A stretch of DNA of 64,000 nucleotides from Microgenomates group bacterium GW2011_GWC1_46_15 (GTDB lineage: Bacteria > Patescibacteria > Microgenomatia > UBA1400 > UBA12028). The position numbers and the translations under genes are program-made. The stretch lies in the NCBI GenBank assembly GCA_001002285.1, contig LCLX01000001.1:248001-312000 (forward strand), written 5' to 3'. Under the pieces are notes generated by a model. It was given only the letters and a program-made list of their open reading frames with translations. It ran no database searches and was not told where the DNA came from. This document shows positions 41,912-51,412 of the stretch, in pieces (the stretch's first letter is position 1; each line of letters begins with the position of its first letter).

Positions 41912-43999
41912 ATGCAGTTTCATCTTAAATCTCCATTCCAGCCGGCCGGCGACCAGCCGCAGGCGATTGATCAGCTTGTTGCTGGCATTCAATCACAGCA
42001 GAAAAAACAAGTTTTACTTGGCGTTACTGGTTCAGGAAAAACGTTTACGGTGTCCAACGTCATCCAAAAGATCCAAAAGCCAACCTTGATTATTTCGCAC
42101 AACAAAACACTCGCAGCTCAGCTCTACCAAGAGTTCCGCGATTTTTTTCCGGATAACGCAGTCAGCTACTTTGTGTCGTACTACGACTACTATCAGCCCG
42201 AAGCGTATATCCCAACGACCGATACGTACATCGAAAAAGAAACACAGATTAATGATGATATCGAAAAACTGCGGTTGGCGGCAACGACCAACCTTCTCAC
42301 CCGTCCCGACGTCATCGTTGTTGCGTCGGTTTCATGTATTTATAACCTTGGTTCTCCGGTAGAGTACGCGGCGAACCAACTGGAACTCATGACTGGTGAA
42401 GTTATTCCCCGCGACACAATCTTTTTGCAGTTAGCGAACTTGCAGTACCAACGTGTTGACACCGACCTCCGGCGTGCAAGTTTTCGCGTGCGCGGTGAAC
42501 GTATTCACATTTGGCCGGCGTACCAAGACACCGCGTTTGCCATATCGTTGTTTGGCAACACAATCGAAAATATTCAGGAGATTGATCCAACAAGCGGTGA
42601 GCAAATCAATGAAGAACCGCTTAAATTAATCGTGATTCATCCCGCAAAACACTACATCGCGAGCGAAGAGTCGCGAGTAGGTGCATTTGAGCAGATTCGT
42701 GCGGACTTACAAAGCCAGCTTACAAAACTCCGCAGTGAAGGAAAAGTGTTGGAAGCGTACCGGTTGGAACAACGCGTAAACTACGATCTCGATATGATTC
42801 AGGAGATTGGGTTTGTTGGTGGAATTGAAAACTACTCGCGGTACTTTGACGGAAGAAAACCCGGCGATCCGCCGTATACATTGATCGATCACTTTCGCGA
42901 AAATGCCAAACGATTTGGTGATGGCTCATTTTTGACCGTGATTGATGAGTCGCACATTACGGTTCCGCAGGTCCGTGGTATGTATAACGGCGACCAATCA
43001 CGCAAAAAAACGCTTGTGGACTATGGTTTTAGGTTGCCGTCTGCGCTGGACAACCGCCCGCTCCGGTTTGAGGAGTTCATGCGGAATGTGGATGACATGC
43101 TTTTTGTTTCCGCGACACCAAACGAGTGGGAGGTGAGTGTTTCCGACCACCACGTTGTTGAACAACTCATCCGTCCCACCGGCCTTCTTGATCCCGAAAT
43201 TGAGATCCGCAAAAGCGATGGGCAGATTGAAAATCTTGTTCTTGAAATTCTAAAAAGAAAAAAGCGCGGCGAACGCGTATTAGTAACAACGTTGACTAAA
43301 CGCATGGCCGAAGCATTGACAGAGTATTTGAATGACCCGAAAAAAGTAAAAGACCGCATTGGCGCGTTTCCATTCGAAATGCCAAAAGTGCAGTATCTCC
43401 ACTCCGATATAGAAACGCTGGAACGGTCTGATATTCTTGATGATCTGCGCCGCGGTGTGTTTGATGTTGTGATCGGGATTAACTTGTTGCGTGAGGGGCT
43501 CGATCTGCCCGAAGTATCGTTGGTTGCGATTTTGGATGCAGATAAAGAAGGGTTTTTGCGGTCAACAACGTCACTGATTCAAACGATGGGCCGTGCCGCT
43601 CGGCATCAAAACGGGCGGGTCATTATGTACGCCAATACGATAACAAAATCAATGAAAAGTGCGATTGATGAAGTAAACCGCCGCCGCGAAGTTCAGATAC
43701 GATACAACGAAAAACACCACGTTACGCCAATGTCTATCCAAAAACCGGTGCGTGACCAAATGATCGCGCGGGTGAAGGATGAGGGTGCGACATATACTGC
43801 GATCCATCGGCATATTATGGTTAAGCTTTCCCCCAAAAAGAGCGTTGTTCTACAGGATATCCATCCCGAGGCGCTTACCCCGGAAGAAAAGCGCGCACAT
43901 ATTCGGGCGCTCACACGAACGATGAACGCTGCGGCAAAAGTAATGAACTTTGAGCTAGCCGCTGAGGTGCGGGACACAATTAAAAAAATACAGAGTTAG
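41912..43999 (+). CDS. uvrB: Excinuclease ABC subunit B
   Basis: Damage-verification helicase of nucleotide excision repair. The 695-residue protein has Walker A GVTGSGKTFT, the beta-hairpin region VSYYDYYQPEAYIPTTDTYI, DEAD-like IDESH, motif V-VI (GINLLREGLDLPEVSLV; QTMGRAARHQNGRV) and a C-terminal UVR domain (LTRTMNAAAKVMNFELAAEVRD) for UvrA/UvrC contact. Full length. TAAAAT at 41895-41900 gives a leader of about 5 nt. It is divergent from lexA and three genes away from uvrA, so SOS control is likely. Confidence 0.97.
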   Translation: MQFHLKSPFQPAGDQPQAIDQLVAGIQSQQKKQVLLGVTGSGKTFTVSNVIQKIQKPTLIISHNKTLAAQLYQEFRDFFPDNAVSYFVSYYDYYQPEAYIPTTDTYIEKETQINDDIEKLRLAATTNLLTRPDVIVVASVSCIYNLGSPVEYAANQLELMTGEVIPRDTIFLQLANLQYQRVDTDLRRASFRVRGERIHIWPAYQDTAFAISLFGNTIENIQEIDPTSGEQINEEPLKLIVIHPAKHYIASEESRVGAFEQIRADLQSQLTKLRSEGKVLEAYRLEQRVNYDLDMIQEIGFVGGIENYSRYFDGRKPGDPPYTLIDHFRENAKRFGDGSFLTVIDESHITVPQVRGMYNGDQSRKKTLVDYGFRLPSALDNRPLRFEEFMRNVDDMLFVSATPNEWEVSVSDHHVVEQLIRPTGLLDPEIEIRKSDGQIENLVLEILKRKKRGERVLVTTLTKRMAEALTEYLNDPKKVKDRIGAFPFEMPKVQYLHSDIETLERSDILDDLRRGVFDVVIGINLLREGLDLPEVSLVAILDADKEGFLRSTTSLIQTMGRAARHQNGRVIMYANTITKSMKSAIDEVNRRREVQIRYNEKHHVTPMSIQKPVRDQMIARVKDEGATYTAIHRHIMVKLSPKKSVVLQDIHPEALTPEEKRAHIRALTRTMNAAAKVMNFELAAEVRDTIKKIQS

Positions 44000-44068
44000 A
44001 ACGTATTGTGCCATCACGAATATTCCTGTACGATGAACAAGTTTTCTTTTTAAAAAGGAGAAAAAATA

Positions 44069-44743
44069 ATGCCGCACTTTGACTTAGTTGAACTCATCAA
44101 AACGTTAGGCTACCTCGGAATGTTCACGATCGTGTTTGCGGAGTCGGGATTGTTTTTTGGGTTTTTCCTGCCCGGCGATAGTTTGCTTTTCACCGCAGGC
44201 TTCCTTGCTTCGCAGGGCTTTTTGAACATTTGGGTCCTCGTTCCCATTCTTGTCATTGGCGCAATTCTTGGTGATAGTACGGGATACTGGATGGGCCGAA
44301 AGTTCGGTAACTGGCTGATGAAACAGAAAGACTCGTTCTTTTTCCAAAAACATCATTTATTGCGGGCGCAGAAATTCTATGAAAAACACGGTGGGAAAAC
44401 GCTCATTTTGGCTCGGTTCATGCCGGCAGTCCGCACATTTGCCCCCATCGTTGCTGGTATGGCAAACATGCACTACAACACGTTTCTTTCATTTAACGTG
44501 ATCGGTGGATTTGGATGGGCGATGGGCATGACCTTACTAGGGTACTTCTTGGGAAGTGCTATTCCAGATGTTGATAAGTATCTCTTACCAATTGTCGGGG
44601 CGATTGTTGTGATTTCGGTTGTTCCCGCTCTGCTTCACATGCGTGCAGATAAATCCGCAGAAGAAGTAAAAAAGAAAAAAAGTACAGGATTTTCATTGTG
44701 GTTCCGCATCAAGATCGCGCTATCCCGTCTTGTCGGAAAATAA
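44069..44743 (+). CDS. DedA family membrane protein
   Basis: A 224-residue protein with the DedA/SNARE-associated domain: FAESGLFFGFFLPGDSLLFTAG, then GDSTGYWMGRKFG and the conserved RFMPAVRTFAPIVAGMANM with its essential Arg residues. DedA proteins act as lipid scramblases or flippases, including for undecaprenyl phosphate. Start ATG 44069 follows AAAAAGGAG. It lies between uvrB and uvrA without a clear functional link; UppP elsewhere in the window acts on the same carrier lipid. Confidence 0.9.
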   Translation: MPHFDLVELIKTLGYLGMFTIVFAESGLFFGFFLPGDSLLFTAGFLASQGFLNIWVLVPILVIGAILGDSTGYWMGRKFGNWLMKQKDSFFFQKHHLLRAQKFYEKHGGKTLILARFMPAVRTFAPIVAGMANMHYNTFLSFNVIGGFGWAMGMTLLGYFLGSAIPDVDKYLLPIVGAIVVISVVPALLHMRADKSAEEVKKKKSTGFSLWFRIKIALSRLVGK

Positions 44744-44815
44744 CTTTCCGTGATACACTAGACATTCGTACTTCTTATGGGTACACCTTTTAGTACACAT
44801 CTATAGGAATTTGTC

Positions 44816-47734
44816 ATGGAAACGCAGTACATTAAGATCCGCGGCGCGCGTCAGCACAATCTCAAGAATGTTTCGCTTGATATACCAAAAAATAAGCTTG
44901 TCGTGCTCACGGGCATGTCAGGGAGCGGAAAAAGTTCACTCGCGTTTGACACATTGTATGCAGAGGGACAACGGCGGTATGTAGAGAGTCTTTCTTCGTA
45001 TGCCCGCCAGTTTCTTGGTGTTATGACAAAGCCGGATGTGGACTCAATTGAAGGATTGTCGCCGGCGATTTCGATTGACCAAAAAACAACGTCGCACAAT
45101 CCCCGCTCAACCGTGGGAACAATCACTGAAATTTATGACTATCTGCGATTATTATTCGCGCGCGTTGGCCATCCGCATTGTCCTGTGTGTGGAAGTGAAA
45201 TTTCGCAGCAAAGCATTGATCAAATTGTAGAACATATTCTCAATCTCATCCGTGAGGATGTAAAAAAGAAACACGCGTCCAGATTTATGGTGCTTGCTCC
45301 AGTTGTGCGGGATAAAAAAGGCGAGTTCCAGGCACTTTTTCAAAACCTCAAAAAGCAGGGATTTCAGCGCGTGCGTGTAGACGGCACAATCTACGATATG
45401 AATGACGACTTTGTTTTGTTGAAAAATAATAAACATACCATTTCCGCGGTACTTGAACGATTTGTGCTCACAAAAGAAATTTTGAATGATTCTGCGTTAT
45501 TCAAACAAGACCGTTCGCGCATTACACAGGTTGTTGAGCAGGCGCTCCGTGTTTCTGACGGTTTAGTCATAGTGACGTTTATTGATGACAAAGGACTGAG
45601 TTTTCCGGAAAAGCCACAGGATATGCGCGACGTTGTGTTTTCAGAAAAATTTATGTGTCCAAAAGACGGAACGAGTATGCCGGAGATCGAACCGCGTATT
45701 TTTTCATTCAATACACCGCATGGAGCATGTGAAACGTGCCACGGTCTTGGAACATTGTTAAAAATTGATGCTGAAAAAATCATTGCGCCTTCATTGTCGC
45801 TGAGTGAGGGGGCGATTATTCCGTTTTCGCGGATGTACGAACATGAAACGTGGTTTGGCCGGCTGGTTCACACGGTGATGGAAAGCTATGGAAGTAATGA
45901 AAAAACACCGTTCCAAGACTTGCCGGAAGAAGTTCAGCATGTGTTATTGAACGGCGATACGAAAACGTACACCGTGCATGGTGAAAACCGCATGGGGAGA
46001 AGTACAACGATTCAGGAACAGTTTATTGGATTTATCCGCGAGTTGGAACGCCGGTACACGGAGACAGAGTCCGAGTTCATCCGCCAGGAAATCGAGCGGT
46101 ACATGCGCAAAGAAGTATGCCCTTCTTGCCAGGGGAAACGGTTAAAAAAGGAAAGTTTGAGTGTCACGGTTGGCAGTTTGAACATCGCTGAAGCAACGGA
46201 TCTCCCCATCACTTCCGCGGAAACATGGGTTTCCTCTTTGGCGAAAGAAACGCTTACGGTGAAAGAAAACACCATCGCGGCACCCATTCTCAAAGAAATC
46301 ATTTCGCGCTTAGCGTTTTTGAATGCGGTTGGGTTGAACTACTTAACCCTTTCCCGAGAAGCCTCAACATTGGCCGGCGGCGAAGCTCAGCGCATCCGTC
46401 TTGCCTCGCAGATTGGAACGGGATTAAGCGGTGTGTTGTATGTATTGGACGAACCAACAATTGGTTTACATCAGCGGGATAATGCACGATTGATTGCCAC
46501 GCTTAAAACTTTGCGCGACCTTGGAAACTCGATCGTTGTTGTTGAACACGACCGCGATACCATGTTGGAGTCTGATTATATTGTTGATTTTGGTCCGCGC
46601 GCGGGTAAACACGGCGGTGAAATTATCGCGGAAGGAACGCCAAAAGAAATCAAAGCGAATAAAAAATCATTAACAGCAAAGTACTTGAATGGTACAAAAC
46701 GCGTTGAGTTACATAGAGCAAACAAACGGCAAGACGTACACACCAATCTTGAAATCCGTGGTGCGGCGGAGCATAACTTAAAAGCACTTGACGTTGATAT
46801 TCCACTTGGCAAGTTCGTATGTATCTCCGGTGTTTCGGGGTCTGGAAAATCAACACTTCTATATGATATTTTGTATACCAACCTCGCGAAAGCACTCGGG
46901 AAAGTTGTGGAAGATAAGCCGGGGAAAATCAACTCGATGATGGTTCCGGACATGCTGAGGCGCGTGAGCTTGATTGACCAAAGCCCGATTGGCCGTACGC
47001 CACGGTCTAACCCCGCAACGTACACCAAAATTTTTGATCTCATCCGCAATTTGTTTTCGCAAACGCAGGACGCGCGCGTAAAAGGGTACACCGCGGGCCG
47101 GTTTAGTTTTAACGTCAAAGGAGGACGGTGTGAGGCGTGCCAAGGCGAAGGTCAAATTAAAATAGAAATGCAGTTTTTGGCCGATATGTACGTGATGTGC
47201 GATGTATGCCATGGTACCCGGTACAACTCAGAAACACTACAGGTGCGGTATAAGGACAAAACGATTGCCGAAGTTCTCGCGATGACTGTTGATGAAGCGA
47301 TCGAGTTCTTTACGTCAGTAAAAACAATTCAAGCAAAACTGCGCACTCTACAGGACGTTGGTTTAGGGTATATTCAACTTGGCCAGCCTGCTCCAACACT
47401 GTCTGGTGGTGAAGCCCAGCGCGTGAAGTTGGCAAAAGAGCTATCAATCCGCTCCACAGAACACACACTGTATTTGTTAGACGAGCCGACAACGGGCCTG
47501 CATTTTGAAGATATTCAAAAACTGCTTGAAGTACTGGATCGGCTTGTTGAGTCAAACAACACGGTATTAGTCATTGAGCACACGATGGATGTCATTCGCA
47601 ACGCCGACTGGATTATTGACTTGGGGCCGGAAGGTGGAGATGGCGGCGGCGAGATTGTGTGTGTTGGCACTCCACATGATATTGTTGAGAGTCCAAACTC
47701 GATAACGGGAAGATTTTTAAAGGAAGAACTCTAA
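44816..47734 (+). CDS. uvrA: Excinuclease ABC subunit A
   Basis: DNA damage sensor ATPase. The 972-residue protein has two ABC modules: Walker A GMSGSGKSSLAFDTLYAEG and GVSGSGKSTLLYDILYT, signature motifs LAGGEAQRIRLASQIG and LSGGEAQRVKLAKELS, and Walker B VLDEPTIGLHQRD and LLDEPTTGLHFED. Zinc-binding Cys pairs are present (CPVCGS; CPSCQGKR; CEACQGEG; CDVCHGTR). Full length. TACACT (44754-44759) predicts a leader of about 50 nt, and the TAGACAT motif shared with the lexA-uvrB region starts at its last base. The transglutaminase gene begins 2 bases after the stop. Confidence 0.97.
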   Translation: METQYIKIRGARQHNLKNVSLDIPKNKLVVLTGMSGSGKSSLAFDTLYAEGQRRYVESLSSYARQFLGVMTKPDVDSIEGLSPAISIDQKTTSHNPRSTVGTITEIYDYLRLLFARVGHPHCPVCGSEISQQSIDQIVEHILNLIREDVKKKHASRFMVLAPVVRDKKGEFQALFQNLKKQGFQRVRVDGTIYDMNDDFVLLKNNKHTISAVLERFVLTKEILNDSALFKQDRSRITQVVEQALRVSDGLVIVTFIDDKGLSFPEKPQDMRDVVFSEKFMCPKDGTSMPEIEPRIFSFNTPHGACETCHGLGTLLKIDAEKIIAPSLSLSEGAIIPFSRMYEHETWFGRLVHTVMESYGSNEKTPFQDLPEEVQHVLLNGDTKTYTVHGENRMGRSTTIQEQFIGFIRELERRYTETESEFIRQEIERYMRKEVCPSCQGKRLKKESLSVTVGSLNIAEATDLPITSAETWVSSLAKETLTVKENTIAAPILKEIISRLAFLNAVGLNYLTLSREASTLAGGEAQRIRLASQIGTGLSGVLYVLDEPTIGLHQRDNARLIATLKTLRDLGNSIVVVEHDRDTMLESDYIVDFGPRAGKHGGEIIAEGTPKEIKANKKSLTAKYLNGTKRVELHRANKRQDVHTNLEIRGAAEHNLKALDVDIPLGKFVCISGVSGSGKSTLLYDILYTNLAKALGKVVEDKPGKINSMMVPDMLRRVSLIDQSPIGRTPRSNPATYTKIFDLIRNLFSQTQDARVKGYTAGRFSFNVKGGRCEACQGEGQIKIEMQFLADMYVMCDVCHGTRYNSETLQVRYKDKTIAEVLAMTVDEAIEFFTSVKTIQAKLRTLQDVGLGYIQLGQPAPTLSGGEAQRVKLAKELSIRSTEHTLYLLDEPTTGLHFEDIQKLLEVLDRLVESNNTVLVIEHTMDVIRNADWIIDLGPEGGDGGGEIVCVGTPHDIVESPNSITGRFLKEEL

Positions 47735-47736
47735 CT

Positions 47737-49551
47737 ATGCGCACGTGGATTTTCACAATAGTACTTTTCCTCTTTTCACTGTTTTTTTCTGTCCCGCGCA
47801 TATTTGCAGTTTCCGAGTTTACGACAACACTTCGTGCGCAGTACACCGTGGATGCGCGTGGAAATACGCATGTAAAACAAGAAATCCGCATCGTGAATAA
47901 TATTTCAACAATTTATGTAACACAGTACTCGTTTGATGTTGGCTCAACAACGCTTCAAAATGTCCGCGTTATTGGAAAAGACGGTGCCGCACTTCCTACT
48001 TCCGTAACAACGACCGGTGGAAACACGCACATTGCGTTACATTTTCCGGATAAAGTTGTTGGAAAAGATAAAGAACGCATCTTTATTATTGAGTACGACC
48101 ACCCCGACATCGCGGTTGTTGCGGGAAATGTGCTTGAAGTTGATATTCCATCACTTGTTAAACCAGACCAGTTCCAAACATACTCCGCGGTGTTACAAGT
48201 TCCCGCGAGTTTTGGTGATCCTGTCCGTGTGGAACCATCAACATATATTCCAAAACACACCGATCAAACATACGAAATGACGTTTAATCAGGCATACAAA
48301 GGTGTTCATGTATTATTTGGCACAAAGCAGATATACCGATTCCAGCTCCGGTACCATGTGTCTAATCCGTCAATTTCTCCCGGTGTTTCGCAGGTCGCTT
48401 TGCCGCCCGATACGAACTATCAAAAAATTCAGTACACCGCAATTCAACCAAAACCCGACAGTATCGAAAAAGATAAGGATGGCAACTGGATCGCAACGTT
48501 CACTGTTGGCGGGCAGAAAGAGATGGATATTACCGCGGAAGGATACGCGACCGTTTTTCTCGAACCCACGACACAGGTGCCAAGCGGCCGGCCGGATAAG
48601 GCATATACACAGCCGCAAAAATATTGGGAAACACAAGATCCCGAGATCCAGAAACTTGCCAAGCAGTTAAAAACACCGCAGGCAATCTATAACTATGTTG
48701 CAAAAACGCTTTCGTATAGCTATGAACGGCTCAATCAACAAACACAAAGCCGCTTTGGCGCTGTTGAAGCACTTAAACGACCAACCGAAGCGCTTTGCCA
48801 GGAGTTCACCGACACATTTATCGCGTTGGCCCGCGCGGCAGGCATTCCTGCCCGGGAACTCAACGGTTTTGCGTACACCGCGAATCCTCGGCTCCGCCCG
48901 CTTAGCCTTGTCGCTGACGTGCTTCACGCGTGGCCCGAGTACTACGATGCCGAAAAACAACAGTGGATTCAGGTTGATCCAACATGGGGAAACACAACCG
49001 GCGGAGTAAACTTCTTCACACTCCTTGATCTGAACCACATCGTGTTCGCCATCCATGGTGTATTAAGCGAAAAACCGTATCCGGCTGGTATGTATAAAAT
49101 TGCGGGGAAGGAAGAAAAAGACGTACTGGTTCAAGTTGACCGCGGTGTTCCGCAAGACGATATCCACGTTTCACTCGAAACAGATGTGCGCCTGCCTTCC
49201 GAGTTCGGGGTATTCAGCCAGACCGACCTCCTCGTACGCAACCTTACTGGATCAGCGTGGTACGATATCCCCGTAGATATCGCGGTGAGTCAAGGACTTT
49301 CACTTGAGAAGGGGACGCAGAAATCAATTCCCATTTTACTGCCATATCAAGTTGAAAAAGCGCGGATTATCATAGGTCCAAGCTTAGTATTTACGCAGAA
49401 TACGGGAAAAGTTGAAGCCTCGGTTGGCGACACAACAACATCATATGAAACAACAGTCGGACGAAATCTCCTCCCGCTTGCGCTGGGTATTGGCGCTGTC
49501 ATCCTTGCCGGAGCAGCCGGGGGTGTACTGGTTCTCAAACGCCGCCGGTAA
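47737..49551 (+). CDS. Membrane-anchored transglutaminase-like protein
   Basis: The 604-residue protein has a signal peptide (IFTIVLFLFSLFFSVPRIFA), two strand-rich domains, and a transglutaminase/protease core: nucleophile Cys in EALCQEFTDTFIALARAAG, His in DVLHAWPEYYD and Asp in WIQVDPTWG. A C-terminal anchor (LPLALGIGAVILAGAAGG) ends in KRRR. The active domain is therefore outside the cell, where it may crosslink or cleave surface proteins. It starts 2 bases after uvrA. Its last 107 bases also encode the beginning of uvrC in another frame. Confidence 0.85.
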   Translation: MRTWIFTIVLFLFSLFFSVPRIFAVSEFTTTLRAQYTVDARGNTHVKQEIRIVNNISTIYVTQYSFDVGSTTLQNVRVIGKDGAALPTSVTTTGGNTHIALHFPDKVVGKDKERIFIIEYDHPDIAVVAGNVLEVDIPSLVKPDQFQTYSAVLQVPASFGDPVRVEPSTYIPKHTDQTYEMTFNQAYKGVHVLFGTKQIYRFQLRYHVSNPSISPGVSQVALPPDTNYQKIQYTAIQPKPDSIEKDKDGNWIATFTVGGQKEMDITAEGYATVFLEPTTQVPSGRPDKAYTQPQKYWETQDPEIQKLAKQLKTPQAIYNYVAKTLSYSYERLNQQTQSRFGAVEALKRPTEALCQEFTDTFIALARAAGIPARELNGFAYTANPRLRPLSLVADVLHAWPEYYDAEKQQWIQVDPTWGNTTGGVNFFTLLDLNHIVFAIHGVLSEKPYPAGMYKIAGKEEKDVLVQVDRGVPQDDIHVSLETDVRLPSEFGVFSQTDLLVRNLTGSAWYDIPVDIAVSQGLSLEKGTQKSIPILLPYQVEKARIIIGPSLVFTQNTGKVEASVGDTTTSYETTVGRNLLPLALGIGAVILAGAAGGVLVLKRRR

Positions 49552-50764
49552 AGTTGTGTATGTGGGAAAGGCAAAAAATCTCAAGAAAAGAGTGTCGAGC
49601 TACGCAAGACCGCAAGTGGCGGGGAAAACAAAACTTTTAGTTGAAGAAGCGGTTACACTTAAACATTCTATTCTCCATTCCGAGTTAGAGGCGTTGCTTG
49701 TTGAAGCAGAACTTGTCCGGTCATATCAGCCTACATACAATATCTTACTCAAAGATGACAAGACTCCGCTCTATATTGTAATCACAAAAGAAACATTCCC
49801 GCGTGTTTTAACCGCGCGGAAAAAATCACTCCTCTATACTCAGCAAAAAGGAACGATCTTCGGCCCGTTTCCTTCCGCATATAAAGTACGGCAAGTGCTT
49901 CACATCGCGCGCAGAATTTTTCCGTGGTGCAACGAAAGGATAAAAACTGGAAAACCATGTTTTTACTTTCATCTCGGATTGTGTTCTGGCGCGTGCGCGG
50001 GAAAAATAAAAACAGAAGAGTATCAGCAGACGATCGTCCATCTCAAAGAATTTTTACGCGGAAAAACATCGAAGCTACTTTCATCAATGAAAGTGGAGTT
50101 AAAACGTGCTTCGGCGGCGCAGGATTTTGAAAAAGCGGCGCTATACCGTGACCAAATGCGTATGATTGAAGAAGTCACAAAAAATCCGCATATCCTAGGT
50201 CCCAACCTTGACCTTCCCCAACTTTCATCTCTCGAAAGCGAGAATATGCTTGCAGAACTTCGCCGCGTTCTTTCGCAGTACATTTCGTTGCCCAAAACGT
50301 ACGTGCTGGAGCGCATTGAGGGGTATGACATTAGTAATACGCAGGGTTTGCGGCCGGTTGCTTCAATGGTTGTGTTCACGCATGGCCGTGCAGATACACA
50401 AGAGTATAAGAGTTTTAACATCCGTCTTGGAGAAACGCCCAATGACTACGGGATGCTAAAAGAAGCGCTCACACGGAGGCAGCTCCATCCCGAGTGGGGT
50501 ATGCCAAATGTGGTATTAATAGACGGCGGTAAAGGTCAGCTGCGCGCGGCGCTTTCTGTGTGGAAGTGGCAGACACCCGTTGTATCGCTTGCGAAAGATC
50601 CCGACCAGTTACTCATCTATAACCAAGAAACAAGACTATATACTGAGCATCCACTTCGTGAACGCGATCCTGCGTCAATTCTGCTTCAGCGCGTCCGCGA
50701 TGAAGCCCACCGTTTTGCCAAGTCACGCCATACAAGAAGAAGAACAAAGAGCGTGTTAGAATAA
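49445..50764 (+). CDS. uvrC: Excinuclease ABC subunit C, short form
   Basis: Makes both incisions in excision repair. The 439-residue protein has the GIY-YIG domain (LPEQPGVYWFSNAAGKVVYV, then GKAKNLKKRV), Cys residues around CFYFHLGLCSGACAG, a UVR motif (AAQDFEKAALYRDQMRMIEE) and the RNase H-like nuclease (EGYDISNTQG with Asp, ASMVVFTHG, VLIDGGKGQL with Asp, RDEAHRFA with His). It stops soon after, so the tandem helix-hairpin-helix of 600-residue UvrC is missing. ATG 49445 lies inside the transglutaminase gene; starting after that gene would delete the GIY strand, so the overlap is real. Confidence 0.9.
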   Translation: MKQQSDEISSRLRWVLALSSLPEQPGVYWFSNAAGKVVYVGKAKNLKKRVSSYARPQVAGKTKLLVEEAVTLKHSILHSELEALLVEAELVRSYQPTYNILLKDDKTPLYIVITKETFPRVLTARKKSLLYTQQKGTIFGPFPSAYKVRQVLHIARRIFPWCNERIKTGKPCFYFHLGLCSGACAGKIKTEEYQQTIVHLKEFLRGKTSKLLSSMKVELKRASAAQDFEKAALYRDQMRMIEEVTKNPHILGPNLDLPQLSSLESENMLAELRRVLSQYISLPKTYVLERIEGYDISNTQGLRPVASMVVFTHGRADTQEYKSFNIRLGETPNDYGMLKEALTRRQLHPEWGMPNVVLIDGGKGQLRAALSVWKWQTPVVSLAKDPDQLLIYNQETRLYTEHPLRERDPASILLQRVRDEAHRFAKSRHTRRRTKSVLE

Positions 50765-50768
50765 AAAT

Positions 50769-51167
50769 ATGCGCGGTTTATTAAAAAGAATTGTTTTTAC
50801 AACGCTTTCACTCTACGTTGCCACAGTAGTGTTCAACCAAGTGCATTTTGCGAATCCAACAGCGCTCATTACAATGGGTATTGTTTTGACTTTGCTCAAC
50901 ATTTTTATCCGCCCATTTCTTTCTATTATTTTGCTTCCGATCAACCTTATTACATTTGGATTATTCTCGTGGATGCTCAATATGATTGTGTTGTACTTGG
51001 CAACACTTCTTACGCCGGGATTTTCGATTGGCGCAATCGCGATTCCAAGTGTTACGATCGGCATTTTTGTGTTTCCTGCATATCACCTCACCGTGTTTTG
51101 GTCGTTCTTTCTTGTTTCATTTCTTATTTCGCTTGGAAACAGCCTCTTCGCTTGGATATTTACGTAA
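50769..51167 (+). CDS. YvlD/phage-holin-4-like membrane protein (PF04020 type)
   Basis: A 132-residue protein with four membrane helices: MRGLLKRIVFTTLSLYVATVVF, GIVLTLLNIFIRPFLSIILLP, ITFGLFSWMLNMIVLYL and a C-terminal pair. The segment LLNIFIRPFL...LPINLITFGLF is the typical signature. Despite the holin name, chromosomal members have an unknown envelope role. TAGAAT (50757-50762) ends exactly 6 nt before ATG 50769, so it has its own leaderless promoter overlapping the uvrC stop. Confidence 0.85.
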   Translation: MRGLLKRIVFTTLSLYVATVVFNQVHFANPTALITMGIVLTLLNIFIRPFLSIILLPINLITFGLFSWMLNMIVLYLATLLTPGFSIGAIAIPSVTIGIFVFPAYHLTVFWSFFLVSFLISLGNSLFAWIFT

Positions 51168-51190
51168 AATACAGTAGAATACATGCCTGT

Positions 51191-51412
51191 ATGAAAACAG
51201 TTCTTCTCGTGGCGCAAATCATCCTTTCCGTTCTTTTGATTGGATCAATTCTTCTTCAGGCGCAAGGTTCCGGATTAGGAGCCAGCTGGGGTGGCGGAGG
51301 GGAAAGTTATCACACGAAACGTGGTATTGAGCGTGTTTTGTTTGGATTCACGATTATCGGCATCATTCTTTTCGTGATTCTTGGGATACTGAATCTTGCG
51401 ATTGGATCGTAA
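51191..51412 (+). CDS. secG: Preprotein translocase subunit SecG
   Basis: Small subunit of the SecYEG channel. The 73-residue protein has two membrane helices (LLVAQIILSVLLIGSILLQ; IIGIILFVILGILNLAIG) separated by a Gly-rich loop (GSGLGASWGGGGES). That pattern of QAQGSGLGA between two helices is diagnostic for SecG. TAGAAT (51175-51180) lies 10 nt before ATG 51191. The TAA overlaps the ATG of the next gene by one base. Confidence 0.92.
   Translation: MKTVLLVAQIILSVLLIGSILLQAQGSGLGASWGGGGESYHTKRGIERVLFGFTIIGIILFVILGILNLAIGS

Noticed and set aside
50769..51167. Phage holin
   Set aside because: The family name includes holin, but it is a widespread chromosomal membrane protein and no lysis genes are adjacent.
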